64,000 nucleotides of DNA from Roseovarius sp. THAF9 (GTDB taxonomy: Bacteria; Pseudomonadota; Alphaproteobacteria; Rhodobacterales; Rhodobacteraceae): contig NZ_CP045404.1 of the NCBI RefSeq assembly GCF_009363715.1, forward strand, positions 1,580,001 to 1,644,000, written 5' to 3'. Position numbers and translations under genes: made by a program. The notes below the pieces were generated by a model. That model did not search any database, was not told the origin of the DNA, and saw only the letters and a program-made list of their open reading frames with translations. Below are positions 1 to 10,252 of the stretch, in pieces (within the stretch, counting starts at the first letter, position 1; the number at the start of each line of letters is the position of its first letter).

Positions 1-354
1 GCTGTCCTGTTGGGGCTGATCCTGCCCTGCGGGGCATGGGCGCAGGCCGGGCCGGATTGCGGGTTTGCAGAAGAACCGTGTTTCTGCGGTGGGCTTTTTG
101 CCGTGCTGGAGGTTGGCGACGGCGATGCCGCGTTCGAGGCTGATTTGCGCCAACACGCCACACGGATGAAAGCGCAGGTGCAGGCGTTTCACGGAGAAAC
201 CGCCGGCGATGCGCTGTTTCAGGGTTGGGTGGAAGCGTGGCGCAACCTGCCGGATGGAACTGATGGGCAGGTTCTGCTGGCCGAAGGGCTGGCGCGGTGC
301 GAAGGCCATGTCACCGGCGTGACGGGCCGACCGAGCGTGTCGGTCAGCCCATAA
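1..354 (+). CDS. Secreted cysteine-containing protein of unknown function (5' truncated)
   Basis: The frame is already open at the first base, so the real start lies upstream of the window; the first in-window start (TTG at 10) is only an artefact of the cut. The visible N-terminus (AVLLGLILPCGAWAQA) reads as the end of a signal peptide with an AxA-type cleavage site, so the product is probably exported. The mature part has four cysteines (DCG, PCFC and RCEG motifs), which would suit a small disulfide-bonded periplasmic protein. About 117 residues are visible. I do not recognise a family. It converges on the RcnB-like gene, and an A/T-rich stretch follows the stop. Confidence 0.55.
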   Translation, partial: AVLLGLILPCGAWAQAGPDCGFAEEPCFCGGLFAVLEVGDGDAAFEADLRQHATRMKAQVQAFHGETAGDALFQGWVEAWRNLPDGTDGQVLLAEGLARCEGHVTGVTGRPSVSVSP

Positions 355-387
355 AACAAAGTTTTATGAGCGGCTTGAGGGGCAGTT

Positions 388-732
388 TTAATTCAGAACG
401 CGTGCTGCCGCGCCGATGAGATCAAGCACTTCCCGGGTATCTCTGTCCACGCGCAACACCTGGTTGCCGACGCGGTAATACGTGCCATAGGGGTCCAGCC
501 CGTAGCGGCCCGGATCGCGGATGACGATATAGCCACCGCGGATCACGTCCCCCCGGCGATAAGCGTCATAGTCATCGCGGTCCTGATCATAACCGGAGTG
601 CTTCTTGGCCTTGCCCGGCGGCACGCAAGGCACGGCTTTTTTCGCAAGGCCCGACGGGCAGTTGGACTTGGCTGCGACGGGACCGGCCAAAGACACGGCG
701 ACGACGGATGCGGTCAGGATGGGTTTCCACAT
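388..732 (-). CDS. RcnB-like small periplasmic protein
   Basis: A 114-residue product with a clear signal peptide (MWKPILTASVVAVSLAGPVAA). It is followed by a short Cys-Pro segment (NCPSGLAKKAVPCVPPGKAKK) and a C-terminal YRRGDVIRGGYIVIRDP...YYRVGNQVLRVDRDT segment. That last segment is typical of the RcnB-like family (nickel/cobalt homeostasis periplasmic proteins), which in Rhodobacterales is often found as a lone gene of unknown role. Two cysteines flank the Lys-rich linker. The gene stands alone, convergent with the gene before it and followed upstream by a dispersed repeat. A metal-related role is only family-level inference. Confidence 0.7.
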   Translation of the reverse strand: MWKPILTASVVAVSLAGPVAAKSNCPSGLAKKAVPCVPPGKAKKHSGYDQDRDDYDAYRRGDVIRGGYIVIRDPGRYGLDPYGTYYRVGNQVLRVDRDTREVLDLIGAAARVLN

Positions 733-847
733 GGGCGTACTCCTTTTGCTTTGGCCAATAACATCTGTGCAGGAGGAGCGTTCCTCACGATCAGCTGCGC
801 CGGCGGTTTCGTGCCGGTTGGGCCGGAGCGTGCGGGCCGGGCCGGGG

Positions 848-917
848 AAAAGGGGCGCTGCCCCCGCGCCGAAACAGGGTTTCGACGCTCCCCCGGGATA
901 TTTTAGGCCAGAGGAAG
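848..917. repeat. Rhodobacterales-type dispersed intergenic repeat
   Basis: This intergenic stretch reads GGGGCGCTGCCCCC, then an inverted repeat CGAAAC-AGG-GTTTCG, then CTCCCCCGGGATATTTT and a purine-rich GCCAGAGGAAGA tail. I recognise the pattern (GC-rich hairpin, CCCCGGGATATTTT, GGCCAGA-GAAGA) as a sequence that recurs between genes in many Rhodobacterales genomes. Only one copy lies in this window, so the repeat nature rests on recognition, not on an internal comparison. It sits between the mmsB stop and the RcnB-like gene. Confidence 0.45.
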
Positions 918-924
918 AGGTGGG

Positions 925-1800
925 TCAGCCCTCGTGTCCGCGTTTTTCGAACCGGGGCAACATCGCGCTGAAATCCCGGCCATTGCCATCTTCATCCTCG
1001 ACGAAGCGGCGATAGAGGTCGCGGGCGGCCTCGCCGATAGGCGTATCCGCGTCGGCCGTTTCGGCGGCCTGCATGGCCAGCGTCAGGTCCTTGAGCATCA
1101 GTTCGGCGGCGAAGCCGGGCTTGTAGTCGTTGTCGGATGGCGATTGCGGACCGATGCCGGGGGCCGGGCAATAGGTGTTCATCGACCACGACGAGCCGGA
1201 GGAGGTCGAGACCACGTCGAACATCGCCTGCCGATCGAGGCCCAGCTTGTCGGCCAGCGCGAAGGCCTCGCAGGTGACGATCATCGTGGCGCCCAAGATC
1301 ATGTTGTTGCAGATCTTGGCGGCCTGTCCGTTGCCCGAGGGGCCGCAATGCACGGCTTTCTGGCCCATGATGTCGAATAGCGGCTTGGCGGTGGCAAAGG
1401 CGCTTTCGTCGCCGCCCACCATGAAGGTCAGCGTGCCGCCCTGCGCTCCGCCAATGCCGCCCGAGACCGGCGCATCGAGCGCGCCTAGGCCCGCTGCGTT
1501 GGCCTGGTCGGCCACGGCGCGGGCGCTGTCCACGTCGACGGTGGAGCAATCGAGCAGGACAGCTCCTTTCTTCATGGCAGGAATGACCTGATCGGCGACG
1601 GCGCGCAGGATCTGGCCATTGGGCAGCATGGTGATGACCACGTCCGCGTCGGTTGCAGCGTCGGTGGCGGAGGTGGCGACAGACGCGCCTTCGGCAGTTG
1701 TGTCCGCGGTGTCAAAGCCCGCCACGTCATGCCCGGCGGCGGCGAGGTTCGCGGCCATCGGCGCGCCCATGTTGCCCAGCCCGATAAATCCGATCTTCAT
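925..1800 (-). CDS. mmsB: 3-hydroxyisobutyrate dehydrogenase
   Basis: Oxidises 3-hydroxyisobutyrate to methylmalonate semialdehyde with NAD in valine degradation. The 291-residue length is normal for the beta-hydroxyacid dehydrogenase family. The N-terminal Rossmann motif GFIGLGNMGAPMA (residues 4-16) is followed by the substrate-binding motif DAPVSGG (about 109-115) and the catalytic-lysine region GNGQAAKICNN (about 156-166). The gene is last in a minus-strand run with isobutyryl-CoA dehydrogenase and 3-hydroxyisobutyryl-CoA hydrolase, 16 bases downstream of the latter, so it is almost certainly cotranscribed. Its product would feed mmsA, encoded at 7676-9175. Confidence 0.93.
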   Translation of the reverse strand: MKIGFIGLGNMGAPMAANLAAAGHDVAGFDTADTTAEGASVATSATDAATDADVVITMLPNGQILRAVADQVIPAMKKGAVLLDCSTVDVDSARAVADQANAAGLGALDAPVSGGIGGAQGGTLTFMVGGDESAFATAKPLFDIMGQKAVHCGPSGNGQAAKICNNMILGATMIVTCEAFALADKLGLDRQAMFDVVSTSSGSSWSMNTYCPAPGIGPQSPSDNDYKPGFAAELMLKDLTLAMQAAETADADTPIGEAARDLYRRFVEDEDGNGRDFSAMLPRFEKRGHEG

Positions 1801-1816
1801 GTCTGTCCCCCCTGTT

Positions 1817-2848
1817 TCAGGCGTTGAATGTCATCTTGTGCTCGCCCAAAGGCAAGAGCATCTGCGTGGCCGCCATCGAGGGCGGTTTTTCCAGGTCATG
1901 CTGCCAGTTGGGTCTGCGGTCCTTGTCGATTACGGCGGCGCGGATGCCTTCCAGAAAGTCGCCTTGTTCCATGGCGCGGAAAGTGAAGCGGTACTCCAAT
2001 TCCAGCGCGCGGCGGATATCGGCTTCGGGCCCGCGCAAGCGGTGCAGGATTTCCACGGCGCAGGCCATGGAGAGGGGCGAGTTGCGGGACATGGCCTTGA
2101 GCGCGTCGGCGGCGAACGCGCTGTCGGACGCCTTGAGCGCATTGACGATCGATTGCAGGTCTTCTCCGGCGAAATGCGCGTCGATATCCGCCTGAAGCTC
2201 GCGCATCACGCCTTGCGGGGGCGTCTCGCCTTTGATGTGGCTGTCGTCGCCGGTCTCCTCGAGCTTGGCGATGAGGGCGGGCCACGCGTCCTGTGGGATG
2301 AAGGTGTCGGCAAACCCCGCATAAATCGCGTCGGCCGGTCCCATGCGGGAGGTGGTCAGGCCAAGATATTCACCAAGCCGGCCGGGCGCGTTTGCCAGGA
2401 TCAGCGAGCCGCCCACGTCTGGCACGAGGCCGATGCCGCATTCCGGCATGGCGATCTGACTGCTGTCGCAGACGATGCGGTGCGACCCGTGGCAGGAAAT
2501 GCCGACGCCGCCGCCCATGGTGAAGCCCTGCATGAAGGCGATATAGGGTTTGGGGTATTCGGCAATCTTGGCGTTCAGGCGGTATTCGTCGCGCCAGAAG
2601 GTCCGGCCATAGCCGAAATCGCCCGCGCGTCCGGTGTCGTAAAGCTGCTGGATGTCGCCGCCGGCGCAGAAGGCCTTGTCGCCCTCGGCGTCGATGATGA
2701 CCAGCGCGACGTCGTCATCGGTGGCCCAATCGTCCAGCGCCGCCTCGATGGCGAGGCACATGTGATAGGACATGGCATTGAGCGCCTTGGGGCGGGTGAG
2801 GGTGATGCGGCCCGCGCGGCCTGTTTTACGGATCGAGATGTCAGGCAT
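1817..2848 (-). CDS. 3-hydroxyisobutyryl-CoA hydrolase (enoyl-CoA hydratase fold)
   Basis: Releases free 3-hydroxyisobutyrate from its CoA thioester in valine catabolism. The 343-residue protein has crotonase-fold motifs: an oxyanion-hole segment DKAFCAGGDI, then MGGGVGISCHGSHR, then the acidic MPECGIGLVPDVGG segment typical of the hydrolase branch rather than plain hydratases. I chose the ATG at 2848, which has GGAG about 8 bases upstream; a GTG three codons earlier (2857) is also open. The start lies inside the last codons of the upstream membrane-protein gene (8-base overlap), which suggests translational coupling. The neighbours (acyl-CoA dehydrogenase, mmsB) fix the pathway. Confidence 0.9.
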   Translation of the reverse strand: MPDISIRKTGRAGRITLTRPKALNAMSYHMCLAIEAALDDWATDDDVALVIIDAEGDKAFCAGGDIQQLYDTGRAGDFGYGRTFWRDEYRLNAKIAEYPKPYIAFMQGFTMGGGVGISCHGSHRIVCDSSQIAMPECGIGLVPDVGGSLILANAPGRLGEYLGLTTSRMGPADAIYAGFADTFIPQDAWPALIAKLEETGDDSHIKGETPPQGVMRELQADIDAHFAGEDLQSIVNALKASDSAFAADALKAMSRNSPLSMACAVEILHRLRGPEADIRRALELEYRFTFRAMEQGDFLEGIRAAVIDKDRRPNWQHDLEKPPSMAATQMLLPLGEHKMTFNA

Positions 2849-3245
2849 GCGTTGCACTCCACTCCGCTAGGTCACATTCAGCTTCTTTCCGAAACGCATT
2901 CGATGGATTGGCATTGCCCAAGACATTTGCGAAGCCTGCGAGATACCCCACGCGAAGGTCGCTGATGATACGCAGCGAAATGGGGGCAGTCGCCACGAGG
3001 AAGATACCATAGGTGGCCATGAGAAACGCAAGGCTCTGACCTAAGGTAAAGACCGTGGTGAGCGCAGGCAGGCAAAGCCCCAAGATAAGAACCGGCAGAC
3101 AAAACCAGACCAGGCCCAAGGTCCCAAGGGGGAAACAGAACAGCAGATGTGTCGATTGGATCGCGCTTGCGGTCCACGCCCGGTGGCGCAGGAAAACACC
3201 ATAGAGACGTGAGGCCCTTAAAGAGGAGTACCAATTACCGATCAT
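2841..3245 (-). CDS. Small membrane protein of unknown function inside the valine operon
   Basis: A 134-residue frame linked by overlaps to both neighbours. Its ATG shares bases with the TGA of the acyl-CoA dehydrogenase (ATGA at 3242-3245), and its own TGA overlaps the start of the hydrolase. The product shows two strongly hydrophobic stretches (about residues 34-62 and 68-92) and a hydrophilic C-terminus, so it is probably an inner-membrane protein. I do not recognise a family. Its DNA is less GC-rich and uses rarer codons (TTA, AGG, TCT) than the flanking genes, which may indicate acquisition. A chance open frame is possible, but two coupled junctions argue against it. Confidence 0.55.
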   Translation of the reverse strand: MIGNWYSSLRASRLYGVFLRHRAWTASAIQSTHLLFCFPLGTLGLVWFCLPVLILGLCLPALTTVFTLGQSLAFLMATYGIFLVATAPISLRIISDLRVGYLAGFANVLGNANPSNAFRKEAECDLAEWSATHA

Positions 3246-4384
3246 GCGTCTGCCAGCATCTGCCGCGCCACGATCAGGCGCATGATCTCGTTGGTGCCTT
3301 CAAGAATCTCGTGCACGCGCAGGTCTCGGACCAGCTTCTCGATGCCGTAGTCCGCGAGATAGCCGTAGCCACCATGCAGTTGCAGGCATTGGTTGACGAT
3401 GTTCGACCCTGCCTCCGTCACGAATTTCTTGGCCATGGCGCAGTATTTGGTGGCATCTGGCGCCTTGGTGTCCAGCTTCCACGCTGCCTGGCGCAGGAAG
3501 ACGCGGGCGGCCTGCAACTCGATCTCCATGTCGGCGAGGCGGAATTGCAGGGCCTGGAACTGGTCTATGCTTTGCCCGAAGGCTTTGCGCTCGCGCATGT
3601 AGGTCTTGGTCATGTCGAGCGCCTGTTGCGCAGCCCCCAGTGAGCAGGCGGAAATGTTGAGGCGCCCGCCGTCGAGGCCCGCCATGGCATAGCTGAAGCC
3701 TCTGCCTTCTTCGCCGACAAGGTTCTCGGCGGGAATGCTGCAGTCGTCGAACTGGACCTGCGCCGTGGGTTGGCTGCGCCAGCCCATCTTGTCTTCCAGC
3801 CCACCAAAAGAGAGGCCCGGCGTGCCGTTCTCGACCAGCACGGTTGAGATGCCCTTTGGGCCGTCCTCGCCGGTGCGGACCATGCAGACGTAAGCATCAG
3901 AGTAGCCGCCGCCCGAGATAAAGGCCTTGGTGCCGTTGAGCGTGTAGCCGTCGTTGGTGCGCGCGGCGCGGGTTTTCAGCGCGGCGGCATCCGAGCCGGA
4001 GCCGGGTTCGGTCAGGCAGTAGGAGAGCACCGTCTTCATCGGGATCACGTCGGGCAGGACGCGGGCCTTGAAGGCGTCGCTGGCGAAATTTTCGATCATC
4101 CGGGCGCACATGTTGTGGATCGACAGGAAGGCCGCAACGGAAGGGCAGGCCATGCTGAGCGCCTCGAAGACCAGCGTCGCGTCGAGGCGGGAAAGGCCAG
4201 CGCCGCCGGCCTCTTCGCTGACGTAGAGGCCGCCAAAGCCCAACTCGCCCACCTGGGGCCAAAGCTCTTTCGGGATGGTGCCCTGCGCTTCCCAGTCGCG
4301 GGCATGGGGTGCGATGGCGTCCTGTCCAAAGGCGTGGGCCATGTCGAAAATGGCGGTCTGTTCCTCGCTGAGCGCGAAATCCAT
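3242..4384 (-). CDS. Isobutyryl-CoA dehydrogenase (acyl-CoA dehydrogenase family)
   Basis: FAD-dependent dehydrogenation of isobutyryl-CoA to methacrylyl-CoA, the first chain-specific step of valine breakdown. The 380-residue length is standard for the family. It starts MDFALSEEQTAIFDMA, carries the FAD-contacting YCLTEPGSGSDAAAL region (about 120-135), the SGG loop after TKAFI, and the C-terminal catalytic-glutamate motif LEGTNEIMRLIVARQM. Isobutyryl rather than another short acyl chain is inferred from the downstream 3-hydroxyisobutyryl-CoA hydrolase and mmsB. It is first of a tightly coupled minus-strand operon. Confidence 0.88.
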   Translation of the reverse strand: MDFALSEEQTAIFDMAHAFGQDAIAPHARDWEAQGTIPKELWPQVGELGFGGLYVSEEAGGAGLSRLDATLVFEALSMACPSVAAFLSIHNMCARMIENFASDAFKARVLPDVIPMKTVLSYCLTEPGSGSDAAALKTRAARTNDGYTLNGTKAFISGGGYSDAYVCMVRTGEDGPKGISTVLVENGTPGLSFGGLEDKMGWRSQPTAQVQFDDCSIPAENLVGEEGRGFSYAMAGLDGGRLNISACSLGAAQQALDMTKTYMRERKAFGQSIDQFQALQFRLADMEIELQAARVFLRQAAWKLDTKAPDATKYCAMAKKFVTEAGSNIVNQCLQLHGGYGYLADYGIEKLVRDLRVHEILEGTNEIMRLIVARQMLADA

Positions 4385-4549
4385 CGCGGGGTCCTCCTCG
4401 TCTTACCCGGGTGAGTAATTGAACGTGTGTTTAATTAACCTGTTCGGGGCGGCGTCGCAAGCCGGGATGATGGCCCGCACTCAGCTTGAAGAACCAGCGC
4501 CAGCGATACAAGAGCGGAGGGCCCAAGGACGTGCCGCGCAGTCCGTACC

Positions 4550-4590
4550 GTGAAAAAGAAAAAGGCGCCGCACCGAGTGTGCCGCGCCTT
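4550..4590 (-). terminator. Intrinsic terminator of the L,D-transpeptidase gene
   Basis: Arms at 4562-4572 and 4580-4590 form AAGGCGC-C-GCAC / GTGC-C-GCGCCTT with one internal C-C mismatch and a five-base loop. On the minus strand the hairpin is followed by a run TTTTTCTTTTTC (4561-4550), the expected U-tract. It lies just downstream of the transpeptidase stop at 4619. Confidence 0.85.
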
Positions 4591-4618
4591 CGTGTCATAG
4601 CAAGCGTTTTTTGCCCGA

Positions 4619-5188
4619 TCAGAGCACCAGCACCTTCGTGCCGACCGCTGTCTTGGCGAACAGCTCGGCAATATGCTCGTTGTAAAGACCGATGCAGCCC
4701 GAGGACGACCGGCGCCCGATCTTGCGCGTATCATGCGTGCCGTGGATCAGGTAAGCGGGCCAGGCAAGGTACATTGCGTGCGTGCCCAAAGGGTTTCCAG
4801 GTCCGGCATCCATAAAATCGGGCAGGCTGGGGTCGCGTTTCTTCATGCTCTCGGTCGGCGTCCAGGTGGGCCCGACCTTCTTGCGCACGATCTCGGTATA
4901 GCCGCGGCGGGTCAGTTCGTCGGTCATCGGCACCGAGGACGGGTAGAGCGAGTAAACGCCATCCGAGCTCCAGTGGTGCACGGCGCGGCTGTTGATGTCG
5001 CAGACGATGCGGCCCGCGCCGAGGCTGTCGAAATAGTCGTTCCAGTCGCGAGTGGTAAAAGACGACGCGTTGCGCTTGACCGACGACGACAACGGAGAAT
5101 TGTCCTGTGCCAGCAGCAGCGACGGGGTGGCGAGTGTGGCGGCGGCGCCCAGAAGCGTGGCGCGGCGTGTGAAGCGTGTCTTTGACAT
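4619..5188 (-). CDS. Tat-exported L,D-transpeptidase (YkuD family)
   Basis: Forms 3-3 peptidoglycan cross-links or attaches proteins to peptidoglycan in the periplasm. The 189-residue protein begins MSKTRFTRRATLLGAAATLA, a twin-arginine-like signal. The mature C-terminal part carries the family catalytic signature HGTHDTRKIGRRSSSGCIGL (around residues 149-168), in which the Cys is the nucleophile and His and Ser assist. It is monocistronic: the valine operon ends the neighbouring transcript on one side, a YbdK-like gene lies on the other, and a strong intrinsic terminator follows. Which of the several YkuD functions it performs cannot be told from sequence. Confidence 0.9.
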   Translation of the reverse strand: MSKTRFTRRATLLGAAATLATPSLLLAQDNSPLSSSVKRNASSFTTRDWNDYFDSLGAGRIVCDINSRAVHHWSSDGVYSLYPSSVPMTDELTRRGYTEIVRKKVGPTWTPTESMKKRDPSLPDFMDAGPGNPLGTHAMYLAWPAYLIHGTHDTRKIGRRSSSGCIGLYNEHIAELFAKTAVGTKVLVL

Positions 5189-5328
5189 TGGATTGCTCCG
5201 TGTACGTGTATTTTCGCTCTATTTAACCGGATCGACAGAAAGTTTAAGGGAAAACCCGCGCGATTTTGCCGCCTCACGCAGGTTTGAAGGGTCGGGCCGG
5301 CGATTACGCGCCGATCCGCGCAGTCGGG

Positions 5329-6462
5329 TCACAGGTCGGCGTGAAATTCTTCGACAAGGTGGCTGACAACGGCGCGAAGGGCGGCATCCTGTTCGGCGCC
5401 ACGGTCCTTTGCCGTGTCGAAGGCGCGGCGCTGGCGAGTCGAGGAGGTGCCGCTGCGCATCACCTCGCGCATGGTCTCGACCTCCGTGATACAGGCGAAA
5501 TAGCGGGCGTCTTCCTCGATCAGTTCCAGCAGTTCCTCGGCCAGTTCCGCCACGGGCACGATCGCGCCGCGGCCGAAATCTATCAGCCCTTCGCGCGTGC
5601 CGTAGCGTTGTGCCCGCCAGCGGTTTTCATCGACAAGGAAGCGATCGTAGATGCGCCAGCGCTGGTTGCGCGTGGCTAGTCGCCACAGCATCCGCGTGAT
5701 GCATTGCGTCAGCGCGGCCAGCATCAGCGTGTGTTCCAGCCGGGGTTGCACGTCGCAGATCCGCGACTCGATGGTGGGAAACTTGGAGGACGGGCGCAGG
5801 TCCCACCAGATCTTGCTGGCATCCTCGATCACCCCCAGATCGGTCAGCGACCCGACCGAGCGTTCGAATTCGGCGAAACTTTCCATGCGCGGGGGCAGGC
5901 CGGTGCGCGGCAGGTTGTCAAAAACCGTCAGGCGGTAGCTGTCCAGCCCGGTGTCATGTCCCTGCCAGAAGGGCGACGAGGTGCTGAGCGCCAGCATGTG
6001 CGGCAGGAAATAGGTCAGCTGGTTCATCAGGTCGACGCGGCGGTCTGGGTCCTCGATGCCGACATGGACGTGCATCCCGCAGATCAGCATCCGTTGCACG
6101 ACGCCCGCGAGGTCGTTGCTCAGCGTGTTGTAGCGGTCCTTGTCGGTGTGCGGCTGGTTGCGCCAGTCGGAAAACGGGTGGCAGGAGGCGGCGATAGGCA
6201 CCAGATTGTGCGTGGCGGCGTGTTTCGACACGGTACTGCGCAGGCGCTTGAGATCCTCGCGCGCCTCGGAGACGTCGCGGCAGACCTTGGTGCCGATCTC
6301 GATCTGGCATTTCAGGAATTCAGGCGCGACCTGATCCTGCAATTCCTCGGCGCAGGCATCCATCATCTCGGACGGCGCCTCTGCCAGGTCGAGGCTGTCA
6401 CGGTCCACCAGCAGGTATTCTTCCTCGATGCCGATGGTGAAATCGGGGCCGTCTGGGGTCAT
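5329..6462 (-). CDS. Carboxylate-amine ligase, YbdK / GCS2 type
   Basis: Belongs to the glutamate-cysteine ligase type 2 fold; family members have weak gamma-glutamylcysteine ligase activity and the physiological substrate is usually unknown. The start [15 protein letters not shown] is the family hallmark (metal/ATP-binding Glu residues), followed by CQIEIGT, HPFSDW and [14 protein letters not shown] elements; the window copy reads [15 protein letters not shown] chose ATG 6462, giving 377 residues, because AGGGAGG lies 6-8 bases upstream; an open frame continues to 6513 without a better site. It stands alone between the transpeptidase and nitronate monooxygenase genes. Confidence 0.87.
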   Translation of the reverse strand: MTPDGPDFTIGIEEEYLLVDRDSLDLAEAPSEMMDACAEELQDQVAPEFLKCQIEIGTKVCRDVSEAREDLKRLRSTVSKHAATHNLVPIAASCHPFSDWRNQPHTDKDRYNTLSNDLAGVVQRMLICGMHVHVGIEDPDRRVDLMNQLTYFLPHMLALSTSSPFWQGHDTGLDSYRLTVFDNLPRTGLPPRMESFAEFERSVGSLTDLGVIEDASKIWWDLRPSSKFPTIESRICDVQPRLEHTLMLAALTQCITRMLWRLATRNQRWRIYDRFLVDENRWRAQRYGTREGLIDFGRGAIVPVAELAEELLELIEEDARYFACITEVETMREVMRSGTSSTRQRRAFDTAKDRGAEQDAALRAVVSHLVEEFHADL

Positions 6463-6548
6463 GGCTGCCCTCCCTGTGGGAGAATACCAGCAGGAATCGG
6501 GCCGGTTTGGCAAGCTTTTGCTGCCCGCCGGTGCGTTGTCGCGCCCTG

Positions 6549-7598
6549 TCAGGCGTTCATCGCCGCCTTGGCCGCGGCAACCAATGCTCTCAGCCTGGCC
6601 CCGGCGTCGCCCGCAGGGGCCAGTGCCGCGCTTTGACCGTAGAGGGAAAACTGGTGCGCCGGGCCGTCAGACTCCAACAGCGGGCGGCTGTAATGGTACA
6701 TCAGCGGGAAGGGCGCGGCGTCCACCTGCGCCATCGCGTCGATCCATTTCGTGCGGTGCGCCCGCGCCGGGCGGCCCGAGCCCGCCCGCGTGACCCGCGT
6801 GCTTTCATCGGTGCCCCTGTCCACCGCCTCTGGGTGATAGGGCTTTCTGGTGGCCTCGTCGGCGGTGATGAAGGCGGTGCCGATCTGCACGCCCGACGCG
6901 CCGAGGGCAAAGGCGGCGGCAATGCCGCGCCCGTCGGCGATGCCGCCCGCGGCGATCACGGGCAGGTCCACCGCGTCCACGACCTGTGGCAAGAGCGAGA
7001 ACAGCCCCACCTGCGCGTCGTTTTCAAGTTCCAGGAACAGGCCCCGGTGGCCGCCGGATTCCCAGCCTTGCGCGATGATCGCATCCACGCCGCGGTCGGC
7101 CAGCCACTTGGCCTCGGCCACGGTGGTGGCCGAACACAGGATCTTGCAGCCCTTGTTCTTCAGCGCCGACACGGCCTCGTCCTCTGGCAGACCGAAGTGA
7201 AAGCTGACCACCGCCGGGGTCCGCGCCAGCAGGCATTCCAGTTGCGCGGCACCGAAGGGCTGGAACGATGGGGCCGGCATGCCTTCCGGCAGGGTCGCCC
7301 CGGTCGCCTCGTAATGCGGGCGCATCGCTTCGATCAGTGCAGCGTGATGTTCCTCGGTGATCTCTTCAGGTTCGTGGCAAAAGAAATTGAGGTTCACCGA
7401 CCGGTTCGTGGCTCCCGCCAGCGCCTCCATATCCTCGGTCAGCTTTTCCGGTGACAGCGTCGCACAGCCGTGCGAGCCCAGACCGCCCGCGTTCGACACC
7501 GCCGCCACCATGGCCGGGGTCGTGGTACCCGCCATCGGGGCCTGGATGATGGGATGGTCGATCCCCAGAAGCTCGCAAAGCCGCGTGTCGGGCCACAT
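6549..7598 (-). CDS. Nitronate monooxygenase (2-nitropropane dioxygenase family)
   Basis: FMN-dependent TIM-barrel enzyme that oxidises alkyl nitronates such as propionate-3-nitronate. The 349-residue protein starts with [20 protein letters not shown] and NAGGLGSHG, the FMN-binding beginning of the class. It then has [11 protein letters not shown], with the conserved His, followed by [28 protein letters not shown], cut here into two motifs [13 protein letters not shown] and [11 protein letters not shown]. The gene follows mmsA on the same strand, but a strong hairpin at 7621-7653 separates them, so it probably has its own promoter. True substrate is unknown; detoxification is the usual guess for the family. 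Confidence 0.88.
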   Translation of the reverse strand: MWPDTRLCELLGIDHPIIQAPMAGTTTPAMVAAVSNAGGLGSHGCATLSPEKLTEDMEALAGATNRSVNLNFFCHEPEEITEEHHAALIEAMRPHYEATGATLPEGMPAPSFQPFGAAQLECLLARTPAVVSFHFGLPEDEAVSALKNKGCKILCSATTVAEAKWLADRGVDAIIAQGWESGGHRGLFLELENDAQVGLFSLLPQVVDAVDLPVIAAGGIADGRGIAAAFALGASGVQIGTAFITADEATRKPYHPEAVDRGTDESTRVTRAGSGRPARAHRTKWIDAMAQVDAAPFPLMYHYSRPLLESDGPAHQFSLYGQSAALAPAGDAGARLRALVAAAKAAMNA

Positions 7599-7614
7599 CG
7601 GTATATCCTCCCAA

Positions 7615-7653
7615 GACGAAACCGGGCCGCAACGGTGTCCCGCGCGGCCCGGT
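7615..7653 (-). terminator. Terminator hairpin after mmsA
   Basis: Arms ACCGGGCCGC (7621-7630) and GCGGCCCGGT (7644-7653) are perfectly complementary over 10 bases. On the minus strand the stem is followed by TTCGTCTT, a weak U-rich tail. It separates mmsA (stop at 7676) from the nitronate monooxygenase start at 7598. Confidence 0.65.
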
Positions 7654-7675
7654 CAGTATTCTTATGGCACGGCGC

Positions 7676-9175
<1,500 letters not shown>

Positions 9176-9249
9176 AACGGTCCTCCTCGGGTTTGGGCGC
9201 AGGTTAGCGTTGCGTTTTTGGCGGGAAAAGAGGCAATGTTTCAAAAAGG

Positions 9250-9267
9250 CTTTGCAGGAATGCAAAG
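9250..9267. promoter_or_regulatory. LysR-type operator candidate between mmsA and its regulator
   Basis: CTTTGCA-GGAA-TGCAAAG is a perfect 7-base inverted repeat with a 4-base spacer, containing the T-N11-A arrangement of LysR boxes. It sits in the 119-base gap between the divergent mmsA and LysR genes, 28 bases before the LysR start. Role is inferred from position and symmetry. Confidence 0.55.
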
Positions 9268-9294
9268 CGGCGTGCCGGATCAGAGGGCAGGGAC

Positions 9295-10191
9295 ATGGTA
9301 TCGAACTGGGACGATCTGCGGGTTTTTCTGGCTGTGGCGCGCACCGAAAGCCTGTCCGCCGCGGGGCGGGCGCTGAAACTCGACCCCGCCACTGTCGGCC
9401 GCCGCATCGCGCGGCTGGAGGCCGACACCGGCGCGCCGCTTTTCGCCAAGTCGCCCACGGGCTATGCGCTGACGGATGCGGGCCAACGCCTGATGGGGCA
9501 TGTGGGGCGCGCCGAGATGGCGATGCAGGATGCCGACGAGGAAATGGCCGGGCAGGCGGGGGGGCTCTCGGGGCAGATCCGCATCGGTGCGCCGGATGGT
9601 TGCGCCAACTTCATCCTGCCGCAGGTCTGCGCCCAGATGGCCAAGGACAATCCCGATCTCGACCTTCAGATCGTGGCGTTGCCGCGGGTCTTCAACCTCA
9701 GCCGGCGCGAGGCGGATATGGTCATCGCGGTCAGTCCGCCCTCGGCGGGACGTCTGAGCGTGCAGAGGATCACCGATTACAAGCTGCACCTTGCCGCGGT
9801 GCGCTGGTACCTGCGCAAATCGCCGGACATCACGTCGATTGCCGACCTCGCGGCGCATCGCATGGTGGGCTACATCCCTGACATGATCTTTGACAAGGAA
9901 CTTGATTATCTCGGCGAAACCGGGGCGGAGCGGGTTGCGCTGGCCTCGAACTCGGTCTCGGTGCAGGCCCATTGCATCCAGCAAGGCGGCGGCATCGGCA
10001 TCGTGCATGACTTCGCGCTGCCGTTCTTTCGCCGCCTCGACAAGGTCCTGCCGGACGAAATCAGTCTGACCCGCAGCTTCTACCTGGTGCGGCATCAGGA
10101 CGACCGGCGGCTGGACCGCATGAACCGGTTCGCGACCGCGCTTTGCGATGGCATCCGCGCCGAGGTGGCCCGGCTGGAGGCCGGCGCTTGA
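9295..10191 (+). CDS. LysR family transcriptional regulator, probable mmsA regulator
   Basis: A 298-residue regulator with an N-terminal winged helix-turn-helix (WDDLRVFLAVARTESLSAAG, then DPATVGRRIARLEADTG..LF) and a C-terminal effector-binding region starting near SGQIRIGAPDGC (about residue 91). It is divergent from mmsA across a short gap with a perfect palindrome, the classic LysR arrangement, so control of mmsA and self-regulation are likely. The effector may be a valine-pathway intermediate, which is inference. The start ATG 9295 has AGGGCAGGGAC just upstream. Confidence 0.9.
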   Translation: MVSNWDDLRVFLAVARTESLSAAGRALKLDPATVGRRIARLEADTGAPLFAKSPTGYALTDAGQRLMGHVGRAEMAMQDADEEMAGQAGGLSGQIRIGAPDGCANFILPQVCAQMAKDNPDLDLQIVALPRVFNLSRREADMVIAVSPPSAGRLSVQRITDYKLHLAAVRWYLRKSPDITSIADLAAHRMVGYIPDMIFDKELDYLGETGAERVALASNSVSVQAHCIQQGGGIGIVHDFALPFFRRLDKVLPDEISLTRSFYLVRHQDDRRLDRMNRFATALCDGIRAEVARLEAGA

Positions 10192-10252
10192 CAGAAATAC
10201 GGTTCTGGAGGACGCTGAACGTTCGATTGAATGCCAAAGAACGAGGGCCCGG

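Noticed and set aside
598..1015. Two plus-strand frames opposite the RcnB-like gene and mmsB end
   Set aside because: They overlap real minus-strand genes and a dispersed repeat, with no start context or family resemblance.
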